Below, piece after piece: positions 52,403 through 64,000 of a stretch of DNA of 64,000 bases (positions are counted from its first letter, which is position 1; every line of letters begins with the position of its first letter). Position numbers and translations under genes: made by a program. The notes below the pieces were generated by a model that worked only from the letters and a program-made list of their open reading frames with translations, was not told the origin of the DNA and ran no database searches. The stretch is taken from positions 66,534,578-66,598,577 of the forward strand of contig NC_091014.1 of NCBI RefSeq assembly GCF_041296385.1. Direction: 5' to 3'. Source of the stretch: Aphelocoma coerulescens (Eukaryota; Chordata; Aves; Passeriformes; Corvidae).

Positions 52403-55400
52403 TTATTATGTGAGTGGATTGCAGACAGGATAGCTGTTAGCACTTGAGAAATTGCAGCCTAGACTTTTCCCTTGTTTTGCTAAGGCTTTTTGGTGGCAGC
52501 CACTGTAGTATTTTCAGGACATGTCTTCTTTCCAACCATGCCTGTTGCTCCTTGTGCAAAGTGCACTCCCTGGATGCTTGTGTGGCATGGGAAGGGAGAA
52601 GGCAGGCTCTTCCTCTCCTCTTACCTGTGCTTTGTTAGGCTGCAGTGGAGCTGGTTTCCTTCCCAGGGGCTGGAATGGGGCTGTGGTTTGGATCTGTGCT
52701 GCACACAGGGCTGATAACACGGAGATGTTGTTATTGCTGAGCAGGGGCTGCACAGAGCCATGGCCTTTCCTGCCCCTCAAGGGCCACGCTGGGGAAGGGC
52801 TGGGGGTGCCTGGCTGGTTGGGAGGAGACACAGCCGGGACAGGTGACCCCAACTGACCCAAGGGATGTTCCAGACCCTGTGACATCATGCTCAGTACATT
52901 AAGGGGGAGGAAGAAGGAGAAAGGGCGGGGACATTGGAGCGATGGTGTTTGTCTTCCCAAGTCACCCTTCCAGGGTATGGGGCACTGCTCTCCTGGAGGT
53001 GCTGAACATCTGCCTGCCCATGGAAAGCAGGGAATCAATTCCTTGTTTTGCTTTGCTTGTGTGGGCAGCCTTTGCTTTACCTATTAAGCTGTCTTTATCT
53101 CAACCCATGGATTTTCCAGCTTTACCCTTCTGATTCTCTCCACAATCCCACTGGTGGGGAAGTGAGCGAGCAGCTGCCAGGGGCTTGGGTCTGGCTGGGG
53201 TTAAGCCACAACATTACCACAAAAAGTCTGTTCAGTAGGGAGCAGGAAGAGATGTGAGCAATGCCTACAGCATCACCTGCATAAGGATTGCATAAGGCAC
53301 GGAGGGAACAACAGTCACCCAGGTGTAGCAACAGAAAACCTCCCTGAACCCTCCCTGTGTGTAAGGCACCACAGCTGGTTCTGTGAGAGCAGCAGTGTTA
53401 CTTCACAGTGGCCTCACTGTGCCCAGGTGTCTGTAAGAGGTTAACAAACCACATTCTACTGTACATTTCTACGTACCAGGCTTCAAGCCCACTCTGCCCT
53501 GCAAGTTCTGAAGTGATACACAATGGAAAAGAAGGCTTTTAAACTTGCACTTGCTGTGTTTGGAAATTAGGCAGTTCATCTTTTAGCTGCCAAACCTAAA
53601 ATCTGACTATTGCAAAGTTAAGAGTTTCTTGGTTCCAGACCACCTCCAGCTCCACGCTGATCCTAATGCTTATAGCTAAGAATATAGTTCTTCAGACAAT
53701 CAGTCACAAGGGCTGTGGTACAGTATCTGCTGACATGCAGTAGTGTCATGATTGTCCTGGATGCATCATCAGCTGAAAGCACCCAAAAATAGCTCAGTTG
53801 TAACATGTCTTCTGCTAAAGGCTGCAGTCATCTCCTGTGGGTGGACCTGGAATGAGGAGAGAGGTCACAGTCTTTCAAGAGTATGTCTTATGTTCAGGTG
53901 TCATACAACTTATCTTACCCAGACTCATTAATTAGGCTGACAAATTATGTATGTTTTTCTTTCACCATACATTATAACTTCAGTTTGCCAAATATAATTT
54001 GGAGCCTTTGAAATATAGATACTTGTGATTATTTCTAATTGCTTTTATAATCACAATTTAAGTACTGAGTGCTAAGAGAGCACAGGTGCTGGGTTAACAA
54101 AAGAAAGGCTACAAAACCATAAGACTGCAAATTAAATGTTCAGTCCTGAGTCTTTTCTCATTCATTTCCATGGGACTGATCATGGGAATTAGGGATGTAA
54201 GGTTAGTCTAAAAAGAGGACCAAGACAAATCAGATGTACTCCAGGAGAGCGAGTATTGTTCTCAAGTTTAAGCATGGAGATGGGAAATAGAAGTCTTAGC
54301 TTCTAATCCCAGTTTTGCTCTAATTCACTCGATGTTTCCACTCAAGTTCTTAAACCTTCTCTTTCTGTACTTATAAAATGTAGTGAATATCTTAGTGTCT
54401 TGGAGTCTTTTTTAAAAACATGTAGATGTGCTTATGGACATGGTTCAGTGGTGGGCTTGGGTGAGAGTGAAGGCCGCCCATGCTTCCTGTGGAAAAGTTT
54501 TGGGACCTGGAGTAGGGAAAATTCAGAAGTGCAGCCCAGGAGTATTTGGCTTCCTTGCCCTGGTGCTGGGCGGAGTGCTGGGGTCATTGGCTGGCTTAGT
54601 GATATGGTTGTGATCAGCCTGGGATTTAGTATCCAGCTCTAGGGCCCTACAGGTAATGCTTTTTTTATTAAATTTGTGGTCTTCATTCTTCTATTTGTTG
54701 TTAAAAAAAACACAGAAGAGTTTCTCAAACTGTCTTGAAATGCACTGAGTACTCATAACAAATACAGCTCAGGTTGTAACTGAAGGTCTGCTACACATAA
54801 TTGACGATGTTCTTTTAAGCAAAATATCAAATAGCAGACAGAAATCAGGAGAGATTCAGTTCCCACTGAATCTTTGCCAATACTTTGAAATGGGTAGCAA
54901 AGGAGATTTCTTTGGATGCCTTTGAGAAATCAACATGAAGTAAGCCAGAAGCCAGTCCTAAAGGAGCTATGTGCAGATGAACATGAGACTTTCAGCTGCT
55001 GTTAATACAGAAAAAAGCCTCCTGGTCAGCTTAGCTCCAAGCCAGCAGTTAAATCAGTGCTGTGTGTTCTGAAAGGCTGTGGTAGGAGGGGTTTCTCCAC
55101 TTTCCTTGTGGAGATACATCATCTGGACAGGGGTTTACTCCAATTGCAAAAGCAGCTCCACACATCTTACGCACTTCGGATCTGTCAGAACCAGAGACAC
55201 AGAACAGAATTTCCCAATCCCAGTTATTCAAGCTAGCATGGTATGGAGAAATTTGTTCTATCAGTCTCTAAATGCCAAGACAGAGCACCTTAACTTTTCA
55301 TACTGCTGCTGGGATGTTCATGCTGCTGTTACGTAGTGAGGTACAGCTGGCACTAATGTGCCAAGAGTCTTAGGCTTCACAACAGCTCTGTTGTCATTTT

Positions 55401-55695
55401 TGAAACAGCCACTAGGAAAAGGAAAATGCACAGGGGCACTCTCTAAACTTTAGCAACAGTGAAATTGTTCAAGTGACAAATGTTCAAGTGACTGACCTAT
55501 TTTCTTGCTCAGCTATAGTCTTCCAAAGTACAGCTTGATCTTGGTTTTGCTCAAAAGCTCAAGCTGAGGCTGAGTATGAGCTGAGTGTGAGTATAAACTG
55601 CATGTTCTTCACTTGTATCAGTGTGAATTTAACTCATCTAATACACATTATTGTCCTTTATGCATTATTTAAGCATTAACTTCCTACCTGCTGTG
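52403..55695. other. Non-coding DNA between the ERVK-like LTR and a CR1 fragment
   Basis: A GC-richer patch at 52550-53000 gives overlapping open frames on both strands (up to 174 codons, minus strand 52514-53038). None shows a known domain. Nothing else seen. Confidence 0.65.
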
Positions 55696-55848
55696 TGCCC
55701 AGAAAGGTGGTGGATGCCCCATCCCTGGAAACATGGGGCTCTGAGCAGCCTGATGTAGTTAAGGTGTCCCTGCTCATTGCAGGGTCATTTGAAGATGACC
55801 TTTAAAAGATCCTTTCCAATCCAAGTGGCTCCATGATTCTGTGATGTT
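55696..55848 (+). mobile_element. CR1 LINE 3' end, short internally deleted copy
   Basis: Contains GAAAGGTGGTGGATGCCCCATCC, a short diverged middle, TAAGGTGTCCCTGCTCATTG, GATGACCTTTAAAAGATCC and the terminal CCATGATTCTGTGATG. The last part is the CR1 3' hairpin and octamer region. The middle part of the usual 3' region is missing. Old and non-functional. Confidence 0.85.
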
Positions 55849-58800
55849 CTGGATTGCTGCTGAAAGCAAGGCTTTCCTTTGCCACAAGGGACTTAAAGAC
55901 TTCAGCTGTGGGGTACCTTTGGGCAGGAAGCATGCTTTGGGTACATCTGATCTGCCTTTCACATGTGCACCCAAATCCATTATCCAGCTTTGCTTCTCAT
56001 TCATAATGGAGGGCCTTCTGTTCAAAAAACAAGAATGTTTACTAAGCTGCTTAGGTATTTACAGTGTGAATGGCACTGAAACCATGAGGTTCTCCAAAGC
56101 ACCGCTGTGTGCTCACTACAGGCTTTGCTGAACAAGTAGCCTGCATTATTCTTGTCTAATTTAGTTTTCAAATGGAGCACTATCTTTGGCTGGAGTCACT
56201 GCTTACTCCTTCCTGATGTGACCTTTACCTGAAGAAAGAACTATCATTTCCAAGTGATGGGTAAAGATCAGAAAATGGCTCCTGGCAATTAAAAAAAAAG
56301 TGTACAGTTTCTTACACTGCAATTTCACATGGTGAAATTTGCATCCACACACTGAAATTGCAGTGACTGATGCAACTTCAGATGCTTCTTTCTCTGTCAA
56401 GAGGGTGGTTTCCAATGGAGAGCTACAGCTGTGACTACCAGATGCCATCCCTCAATACTAGGGACATGTTGAGCATAAACTGCATTGCTTTCCGTCTGTC
56501 TGTCACAGGGATGAAGTAGGCTTGGGCTGAAATATGGATTTGAATGGATTTGGTTAAAAAGGATACCTCATAGCCTAAGTAAATAACATATGCAAGGAGA
56601 AAGCCAACAAACAGAAGAAAGAGTGGCATTTTGACGATAAAAAGGAGTCTGTTTTCCTCCCCAGTTCTAGGTGCTACATGATCGAGCCTTTGTAATTCTT
56701 GCTTAAACTATCCTATAATTAGCTAGCATTTATAAAAGCCAGGCACGTGTTGAATGGGGCTGTCAGAATTTAGCAAGAAATTCAGCCTGCCAGATTTTGA
56801 AAATTTGACCTGAAAGGGAGTGTTCCTTCTTGCCCAACAAATTAAGTCCATTCCCAGTTCTCTTACACCTGGCGTTGATTTCACTTGATTTATACCAGCA
56901 TTACATTTCATGCTGTTACATGTAAATGAAGCTGGAAAAAGATTAATAAGCCGGGACAATTTGGCTTAATAAGCCTGGCTTTGCAATTGAGAAACCAGCA
57001 CCCACATTGCCTGTGTATGTGCCTTCCAGCTACTGAGAATGTAAATTTTCTGTTGGAAATAGGACTGCATTAATCTGTTCCAAACCTGCTTTCCAGATTG
57101 CTGCTGCTGTTGGCATCACAAAGGAAAAACTGTAGGATAAAGCAAAACAATATTTACTGGACTACTTGTCACATTTTAATTGAAAATACTGTAACACCAT
57201 CCACTTTCTGCTCTATGACAATTTATGTCAGCTAAATACTTGAGCAATGTGTTTTTCCTCCTGTAAATGTCTAGTGAGGTGTTGCCCATTAGACTATGAC
57301 AAAACTTAGTTTTAAGTGCAAAGCCTCAAGCAAAAAAGATCTGTTTACGTAATTCCTTGTGTTTTGCACCAGCTGTTGGGTCTTAGTCTGCTTTTTGTCC
57401 CTTCTCTGTAAAGGAAGGCAAAAGAGAATGAGAAAAAGAGAAGCTATATTTTGATGTTGCACTAATAATAATGAACACAGAGGTAACATTCTGTGGTCCT
57501 TTGAATCTGCTGTTACATAGAAAAACCAAACTATGGAAATGCAGAAACTGGGCTGCAAGTCAAACAACATTTTGAGATTTTAACTGGATCTTATGAGCTG
57601 CAGCAAGGACTTTTTAATTAGTATGTAGATTGTACTTGCAGATTCAAATATGCTTGAGATACACGCCTCAAACAACTCATGAAAATTACATAATTGAATG
57701 CAATATTCTCCTCTATAACCTGTTTTCTGGTATTTTAAAGAGTTGTTTCAGGATTTAAAGGTCATCTTATACAGTCTTGCTCTATATTGTACCCTTTTCT
57801 AATTATGAAATGTACATTTGACAAGCTTGGTTGCACTGGTTGCTGCTTTGCAGCATTCCTTTGAAGATGTAGCTTACTTTGTCATTCCCGGAAACTACAA
57901 ATTAATCAAACTTACTTGACATCAGGAATGCTTTTTTTAACAAAAGACAAAATTTTTCAACAGAATTAGGACTGCCTCATAATTTCAGTTAAAGCAGATC
58001 TTTTGTGTACATTAAACTTTACCATTTCTGTTCTGAAGCAGTGACAGCACATATCCCAGATCCCACAGAAAGCTAAAGAACATTTCAGATGGCTGTTCCA
58101 CCATACTTTCTCTTGGTCAGTTATCTCCCCATCTCCTTCTTTGCCCCAACCTCAATTGTTCATTCTTGCTAATTTGCTTCTGTGCCAGCTTCTCAGTTGT
58201 GCTGTTTTAGCTGCTTCTGTGGCTCCTCATCCACGTCACAAAACAGACCACGATGAGAGAGGATAACCTGCAGTCTCCTGTAAACTCAGAGGTTTTATTG
58301 GAAGGAGGAAACAAAATGTGTTAACAGCAAGGGCTCAGATGAGAATGATTTTCTGTTAGGGAGTCAGGCTTCTGGCAGGCAGAATATCCATGGATGAAAT
58401 ACTGAATATATACAGAACAAGGTTTAAAAAAGCAGAAAAATATCTGTATTAGGAACATTCCCTCATAGAACTGGTCCCTGTTGAAACTGCAGGCACTGTT
58501 TCCTTGAGCTAGACTCTGTGCACTACTGATGGGCCACACTTCAGGGAAACCCACAGAAATCTGGTTTTCTTGAAGACAATTTCATGTCCATTCCATTCTG
58601 TGAAAATAAAAGGACTTTTAATATAATATTTAATTAGTAGCACATGGTGAGCAGGATGGGAATACTGAACAAATTTCCTAGGTTTAATAGGGAGCAGCCT
58701 ATTGTGGATTCAGTCAAGAGATTTGGTAAATGTTAAGGACAGCTTTGGTCTGGTTTAATTTCTCAGGAAGGGAAAATGAATTATGTTGTAGGTTTAAGCA

Positions 58801-59149
58801 GATCAGAAGACTGAGACTGAAGTTCTGGATTCACTAAAGCTGTCAATACAAGAGACAGCAAGGAAGGGAATGGATTCATCCCCTCAGTAGGGGACATCAC
58901 AGCCAATTACTAGGAATGGGAGTTGACGAGTGTTTTATCAGTGTTGGCTGCATTTTGAACGGTTTTTTGAGGTCTTGGGCTGTGAGAGGTGACTGAAGTG
59001 TCTGCAACTCAGGATGACTAAAGTGTTTGTGAGCTGTCTGGGATATGTGGTGGGAAGGGTTTGTGCAATAGGCCACTGTGGGCTATGCCCAGCTGTAATA
59101 GGCCACCATCTGACATTAGATCTCTTATACTTCTAGGATTCATCAGTGA
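55849..59149. other. Non-coding DNA between a CR1 fragment and the second LTR
   Basis: AT-rich. It includes a small minus-strand open frame (56435-56629) with a hydrophobic N-terminus, discussed in the findings but not called as a gene. Confidence 0.65.
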
Positions 59150-59154
59150 GTGAT
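59150..59154. repeat. Left target-site duplication GTGAT
   Basis: Identical to the pentamer at 59795-59799 on the other side of the LTR. Confidence 0.8.
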
Positions 59155-59794
59155 TGTGCCAGTTTGACCAAATTTAGAAATATAGCCTCTGAGAGAAGGC
59201 AGGCTGCAACCACCCCTCCCCCAGCAGGTTTGGTAAAAAATGAATTTTCCTCGAAGGAAAGTGAAAGAGATAAAAACTATTTATTTAACAAAGACACGGG
59301 AAAAAGGATAATGATGCTAAACAATAAAATCTTTCACTGTGGAGAAAAAACCTGGGAAAGTGTCAGAGTCCTCCCTTTGGTCTCTTCGGAGCTGGGGCTT
59401 GGCCCAGGGCCAGGCCCTCTGTGCCCGGTGGAAAGTCCTCCCGATGTGTTCTGATATTGAAGCAGACCAGCAGAAAAGGGAGAAAATCCGAAATTCCAGG
59501 GAAGAAAAAAGTTCAACTCTCAATCTCTCTCTGGAGAAAAAGAAGCTGAAAAAAGCTGGCCAAAAGCTGACCAGGCAGCCGCAAGCTGGCTGCTTCCTCG
59601 CTCCCCTGCCGCAGCTGGAAAAAAGTCTCTATCTCTGTGTGACCTTGAACAAGCTGCAATCTGCTTTGAAGAAGTGTTGCTCAAGTTTTCCTCCCCCCTC
59701 TCAGGCTCAGTTTAAAGGCATAGAAAGGCACAAAAAAAATTCCTGGGCATAGGGCAGTGATATGTGATACACATCATAAAGTAACCCTAAGACA
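59155..59794 (-). mobile_element. Solo LTR, 640 bp, 5-bp target duplication (ERVL/ERV1-like)
   Basis: The block begins TGTGCCAGTTTGACC and ends CCCTAAGACA, so both strands show TG...CA ends. It is flanked by a perfect pentamer GTGAT (59150-59154 and 59795-59799). A 5-bp duplication fits ERVL, or a 4-6-bp class I element. Read on the minus strand it starts TGTCTTAGGGTTAC and has AATAAA at 59280-59285 about 125 bases before its end; I chose the minus strand for that and because it resembles passerine LTRs I remember. No internal viral genes adjoin it. Open frames inside (59146-59454, 59339-59752) are LTR sequence. Confidence 0.85.
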
Positions 59795-59799
59795 GTGAT
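59795..59799. repeat. Right target-site duplication GTGAT
   Basis: Identical to the pentamer at 59150-59154. Confidence 0.8.
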
Positions 59800-62700
59800 A
59801 AACAGCTGGACCTTTCCATAAAACTATGGGGAAAAATTCCCACATGCTCTTTCTGTGGGACACTGGATTTGAATGTAGATTATATGAAATTGTGTTTTAC
59901 AAAGTGACTGTCTAAAGACTCTTTCAAACTAGTTACACCCCTACCCCACCAATTTAGAAACTGATCCAGGAGATTTGCCTCTACATAGTCCTTGAAAGAA
60001 TTATAGAATTATAACTAATCTTTTTGACCCATCAATGGTTACCTACATGAAAATATTTTTAGCTGTAAACTCAATAAACCTCTTAATGTCTCTTTAAGAA
60101 GGCATTGATGTAAAGTATTTTTCTGGATTTTTAATTTTCCATGGGTCAGACAGCCCTTGGGGTATTACTGCTTTCACAACTTACCCATTGCTAACAGATA
60201 TTTTCCATGAAGATAATAGATTGTTTGCCCCTGTCAAGAGGAGAAAGTCCAGTGCTTCTCAATGTACCACTTGGAAAAGCCTTTTGGCAAGATTAATGGG
60301 GTCAGAGCTGCAACATGTGCTGGAGGAAGGCTGGAGGGCTGCCTGGTGTTGAAGCAACAGGGCAAGGAGTCTGCTCCCTACAAAGGCTAAGAGCAAAGGA
60401 AAAGGGCAAAGTGTTCAAGGAAAAGCAAGGAAAAGGGGGGCATTCAAGGACTTCACAGCACACAGCTGTCAAGGACCTCCTTAAGAAATAACCTCTCCTC
60501 ATGGCTAGTTAGCAAATAGAAAGGGGAAGCTTTAGTTCATTTGTTCCCTATTGTAACCTCAATTATGTTACTAAACCTCTATACCTCAATCTCTGTAACC
60601 ATGAGATGTGAAGTGCAGCCATCAAGTGGACACCTGGAGAGCTCTGGATGAGGAAACACGTGCTTTAGGCTGCAGCATGCTCTCCTATCTACTTGTTTAC
60701 AGCAAAGGTGGTGATCTGAGATTTGCCAGAACTGAGGGAACAGCCCACATGCATGGACTGAGACGAACTGTATTCACATTTGTGGCAGCTACTCGTGACT
60801 GAATCTTGGTATTTCCAGAGGCTGCACCTTGCTCTTTGGGGCCAGGATTACCACGGCTCCACACAGAACAGCATTCCACTGGTACTCAGGAAAAGGCTGA
60901 AAACTATAAGCAGACACCAAGGTTAGAAAGTGCAATGCATAAATTAAAGCATAAATGTGTCTATGCAGTTAAACCATTGATTCTAAGCTGTGACAAATTA
61001 ACACCTCAGTTTATAAACACCTATGATTGCAGTAAAAGACCTAAAACTATTTTGGTGCTTATGCTGTTAGTTGTTCTGTGTATATATATATATTTATATA
61101 TATGTGTGTGTGTGTATTATTTTTTGTGGTATAATGGAGGTAGGCAAAGCCACATGGATGTCTGTGAGTAGAGAAATATCAAAATATGTGCCTGTAATTA
61201 TGCTAGAGAAACAGTTTATCCTGATGGTACACTCAAAGTTCCTGTCTATAAGGCATGATTATTTAGCTGAACTTTGAAATGCCCCCATGAAATCAAGCTT
61301 GTTCTGCTTGGCAAATTTAATGCAAAATAAAGATTAACACTACTAAGTGTGTTGCTTTTTTGTCTTCTGAATATGCAGAACTTGGGCTTATGCTGATCTT
61401 GGCAACAAATAAGATTAAAAGAGGTCATCTAAAGATAAGATTACTTATCTCAACTACCTGTATTCTTTCTTCCTCCTAGTCTCCTAGTTAATCTTCACTT
61501 ATACTCTGCATGCCGAGCTTTGGAGGGGGGAGGGCAGTAAAGCAGTTGTGTTTCTTCGGAATTAGTGTAAATGATCTCCTCCCTTCCACAGAACCTCCAG
61601 AGATGATGGAACACTTCAGCTGTGGTAGGAAAATGCCTGTTTCTTGAGTTTGGAGAATAAAAAGTAAGAACTTGCTAAAGGATAGTGAATCCTCTGCCTG
61701 CATGTACTGCAGTCTTCATGAGCTTCCTGTGACGTTGCTGTGAATCCTGGGAATAATCAGTATTAGCTTCGTCTCTTGTGCAGCAGAATACATACCATCC
61801 CCTTTCTGAGATGGCAAAGAAGGGGTTGATCTGCTGGCAGTCAGAACATCATCTTTGGCTGAAACCAGGAGCACAGCTCAGCTAAATGCAACAGGAACTG
61901 CTCTTTGGGTGTGTGCACATTTAGGAGGGCTCAGTGGAAATCAGTGGGCAGCGGGCTGGCAAACAGTGACAGTGTTCTCTGGAAAGGGGTAAATTGAATT
62001 AGGGAGTTTTCTTGTTCAGATCTTGTTCAGTGAGATCAAACTTCATGCTTTGCTTTTGAAATGGACTGAAGCAAACAAACATTGTTTCTTGGGTTGACCA
62101 AAGTCAGTATTTAGTTAGGGAAAGGCCATGGTATTTACTCCTCTTTTTGGACTATTATTCATTTCACAGGACAAGTCAGGACAGATCTATCACTGTGGGT
62201 AAAGTTGAAGTTAAGAGTTTCTCTGAATTCACCAGCTAGGAATTAAGAACAGTCTGGCTGTTTCACAACATAACTGGCATCATGCCACAGCCAAATTCCC
62301 TACAGCAAGCCAACATTGAGCAGCTGGGAAAGAAGTGAGGGGAATGGTGAGTAAAGGGGTGGTGTGACATGGTGACCTAGATTCGTAAATTAGAATGGAT
62401 TAGGGAAGGAGAGAAAATTATTTTTTGCCTTTCCAGTGCGTGGACAAGAACTTAAGGCCTGAGAAGATGTCAATTACTGTTTTGTACACAATTTAAGATG
62501 GTTAAAAATGTAACCAGCATGGTCCTCAGCAGCATTTCTCAGAAGGCACGTGTACAGACATCAGGAGCACATCAGGGACATCTGCCTGGGATATACAGAG
62601 AGCAGAATGGGTGGGGGAGAATGGACAGGCCAAAAAGCCCCCAGCCCTTGGTCACTCTGGTCACAGCACAGACAGAAACTGAAAAGGCTCTGGACTTCTG

Positions 62701-63577
62701 AAAGAACAAGCACAGCAGAACTCTGGTTCCCATGGCTTGTTTTTTGGGCAATGGCAGAGGGCAGAGGTGAAGGTCAGTCCCTTCCCATGCCAGAGCCAGC
62801 TCCCTGACCCACTAACCAGCTTTAGCTGGCACAGTGCTCTGCCCTCTCCCTTGCACACCTGGATGAGGGAAGCAGGGGCTGCCCACAAGTCACAAAATGT
62901 TTGGAAATGTGCCTCAGCACCCGCAGCCTGCACTGACCCCACTGTATGGCTGCAAACAGAACCAAGCCACCAGCTGGCTCATGCCAAGGAGGCAGAGCCT
63001 CCTCTGGTACCTGCTTACCTGCTCCAGTTCAGCTTTCTAACCCAGCAAACTTTCACTTTTGTCTTTCTGAAGTAAGATAATGGTATTGGCTAAGCCTAAA
63101 ATCAGAGAAGTGGCAGGAGAAGGAAGGGAAGACAGGGAGCATACAGACATGGAAGCAGAGGAGGAAGGAGCAGAGCAATCGAGAATGGTACAAGAGATAA
63201 AAGGGATGAAATACGAAGTATCAGGAAGTGAAAAGTCCTTGGTCTTCCAGCAGAGCAGAGTGGGGAAAGATGTCAGGACTCCTGTACAATTTCTGGTACA
63301 AATTTTATACTGTTTTTCTTGCTGAAAAACATCATTGAAGTAAAGGGAAACACTAAAAATAAAAGTATTATCCAAGCAGAACAGTTTGCTGGTTTCTAAA
63401 ACAAATTCACCAGCACATTTGAAAAGTGAATACAATGATTTGCAGCAATTGAAGATCTAGACCTGGCAATTATTTTAAAATCCTAATACCCATAGATAGG
63501 GACTTGTTGATTTGTAATGGCATTTCAACAACTGGTGACACTGGAGTCCACAGTAACTTTCTTGCTGATTGTAAATG
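59800..63577. other. Non-coding DNA between the second LTR and the terminal CR1
   Basis: Contains the TA/TG microsatellite at 61079-61117. Frames at 63080-63325 and 63037-63435 are short and not family-like. No PNPLA-type exon, the mammalian neighbour on this side, was recognised. Confidence 0.65.
61079..61117. repeat. TA/TG dinucleotide microsatellite
   Basis: TATATA repeats interrupted by TTTA, passing into TGTGTGTGTG. Confidence 0.95.
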
Positions 63578-64000
63578 ACAGAATCACTGAAGTTGGAAAA
63601 GACCTCCAAGATCATCAAGTCCAGCCTGTGACCAATTCCCACCTTGTCACCCAGCCCAGAGCACTCAGTGGCATGTCCAGCTTTCCTTGGATGGGGATGG
63701 AGATTCCACTGCCTCCCTGGGCAGCCCCTTCCAGTGCCTGACCACCCTTTCCATGAAGAAATTCCTCCTGATGTCCAACCTGAACCTCCCCTGGCACAGC
63801 TTGAAGCTGTTTCTTCTTGTCCTGTCCCTTCTTCCCTGGGAGCAGAGCCCGACCCCCCCCTGGCTGCCCCCTCCTGTCAGGGAGTTGTGCAGAGCCAGAA
63901 GGTCCCCCCTGAGCCTCCTTTGCTCCAGGCTGAGCCCCTTTCCCAGCTCCCTCAGCCCCTCCTGCTGCTCCAGCCCCTTCCCCAGCTCCGTTCCCTTCTC
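63578..64000 (-). mobile_element. CR1 LINE copy, running off the right edge
   Basis: The plus strand starts GACAGAATCACTGAAGTTGG, then AAGACCTCCAAGATCATCAA, CTGGGCAGCCCCTTCCAGTG and CTTGTCCTGTCCCTTC, all reverse-complement CR1 3' sequence. It continues into ORF2 (CCTCCTTTGCTCCAGGCTGA) up to the last base of the window. The 3' end is at about 63578. The copy looks younger than the one at 3983, with longer unbroken stretches matching the pattern. Confidence 0.92.

Noticed and set aside
54428..54613. Plus-strand frame ending in a hydrophobic tail (GVLGSLAGLVIWL)
   Set aside because: Looks like a tail anchor, but overlaps another open frame and has no family match or conservation evidence.
59146..59752. 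Two open frames of 102 and 137 codons
   Set aside because: Both lie inside the solo LTR and are not viral genes.
61079..61117. TA/TG run considered as a regulatory or Z-DNA element
   Set aside because: An ordinary short dinucleotide microsatellite with no gene nearby.
46356..64000. Search for PNPLA5/PNPLA3 exons expected upstream by mammalian gene order
   Set aside because: No patatin GxSxG or DGG exon seen in any frame.
1..64000. CRISPR arrays, tRNA or rRNA genes, bacterial operons
   Set aside because: None is present; the tandem repeats lack spacers and the sequence is eukaryotic.

Overview
This window is vertebrate nuclear DNA, almost certainly from a bird. It holds one protein-coding gene spread over short exons with GT-AG introns, a CpG-rich promoter, CR1 LINE fragments with the avian 3' end, and two solo endogenous-retrovirus LTRs. 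I lean towards a passerine because the CR1 and LTR sequences resemble passerine families I remember; this is not proven. There is no sign of bacterial or organellar sequence.

The gene is SULT4A1 (brain sulfotransferase-like protein) on the minus strand. I could join all seven coding exons by hand: exon 1 at 45718-45886, exon 2 at 29078-29208, exon 3 at 27584-27664, exon 4 at 27353-27479, exon 5 at 25166-25260, exon 6 at 23620-23758, and exon 7 at 20219-20331. Every junction is GT-AG, the phases agree, and the join gives an uninterrupted 284-codon frame, the same length as the mammalian protein as I recall it. The 3' UTR probably ends near 18680-18693, after a polyadenylation signal at 18703-18708. 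The promoter and 5' UTR lie in a CpG island at roughly 45540-46130.

Layout: 1-18690 is non-coding DNA downstream of the gene, with one CR1 copy at 3983-4445. 18690-46100 is SULT4A1, dominated by a 16.5-kb intron 1 that carries a CR1 fragment (38045-38408), an AT-rich insertion between short direct repeats (42325-42439) and a 20-bp minisatellite (45291-45540) next to exon 1. 46130-46355 is a GGATG/GGAC tandem array just upstream of the promoter. 46360-64000 is non-coding DNA with an ERVK-like solo LTR (51941-52396, 6-bp target duplication), a CR1 3' end (55696-55848), a second solo LTR (59155-59794, 5-bp target duplication) and a CR1 copy running off the right edge.

I found no previously undescribed gene system. 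The most useful observations are the intact but PAPS-site-degenerate sulfotransferase, the two unstable tandem arrays bracketing its promoter, and the two LTRs with target duplications. Most open frames elsewhere are short and chance-like, and no other exon could be supported.
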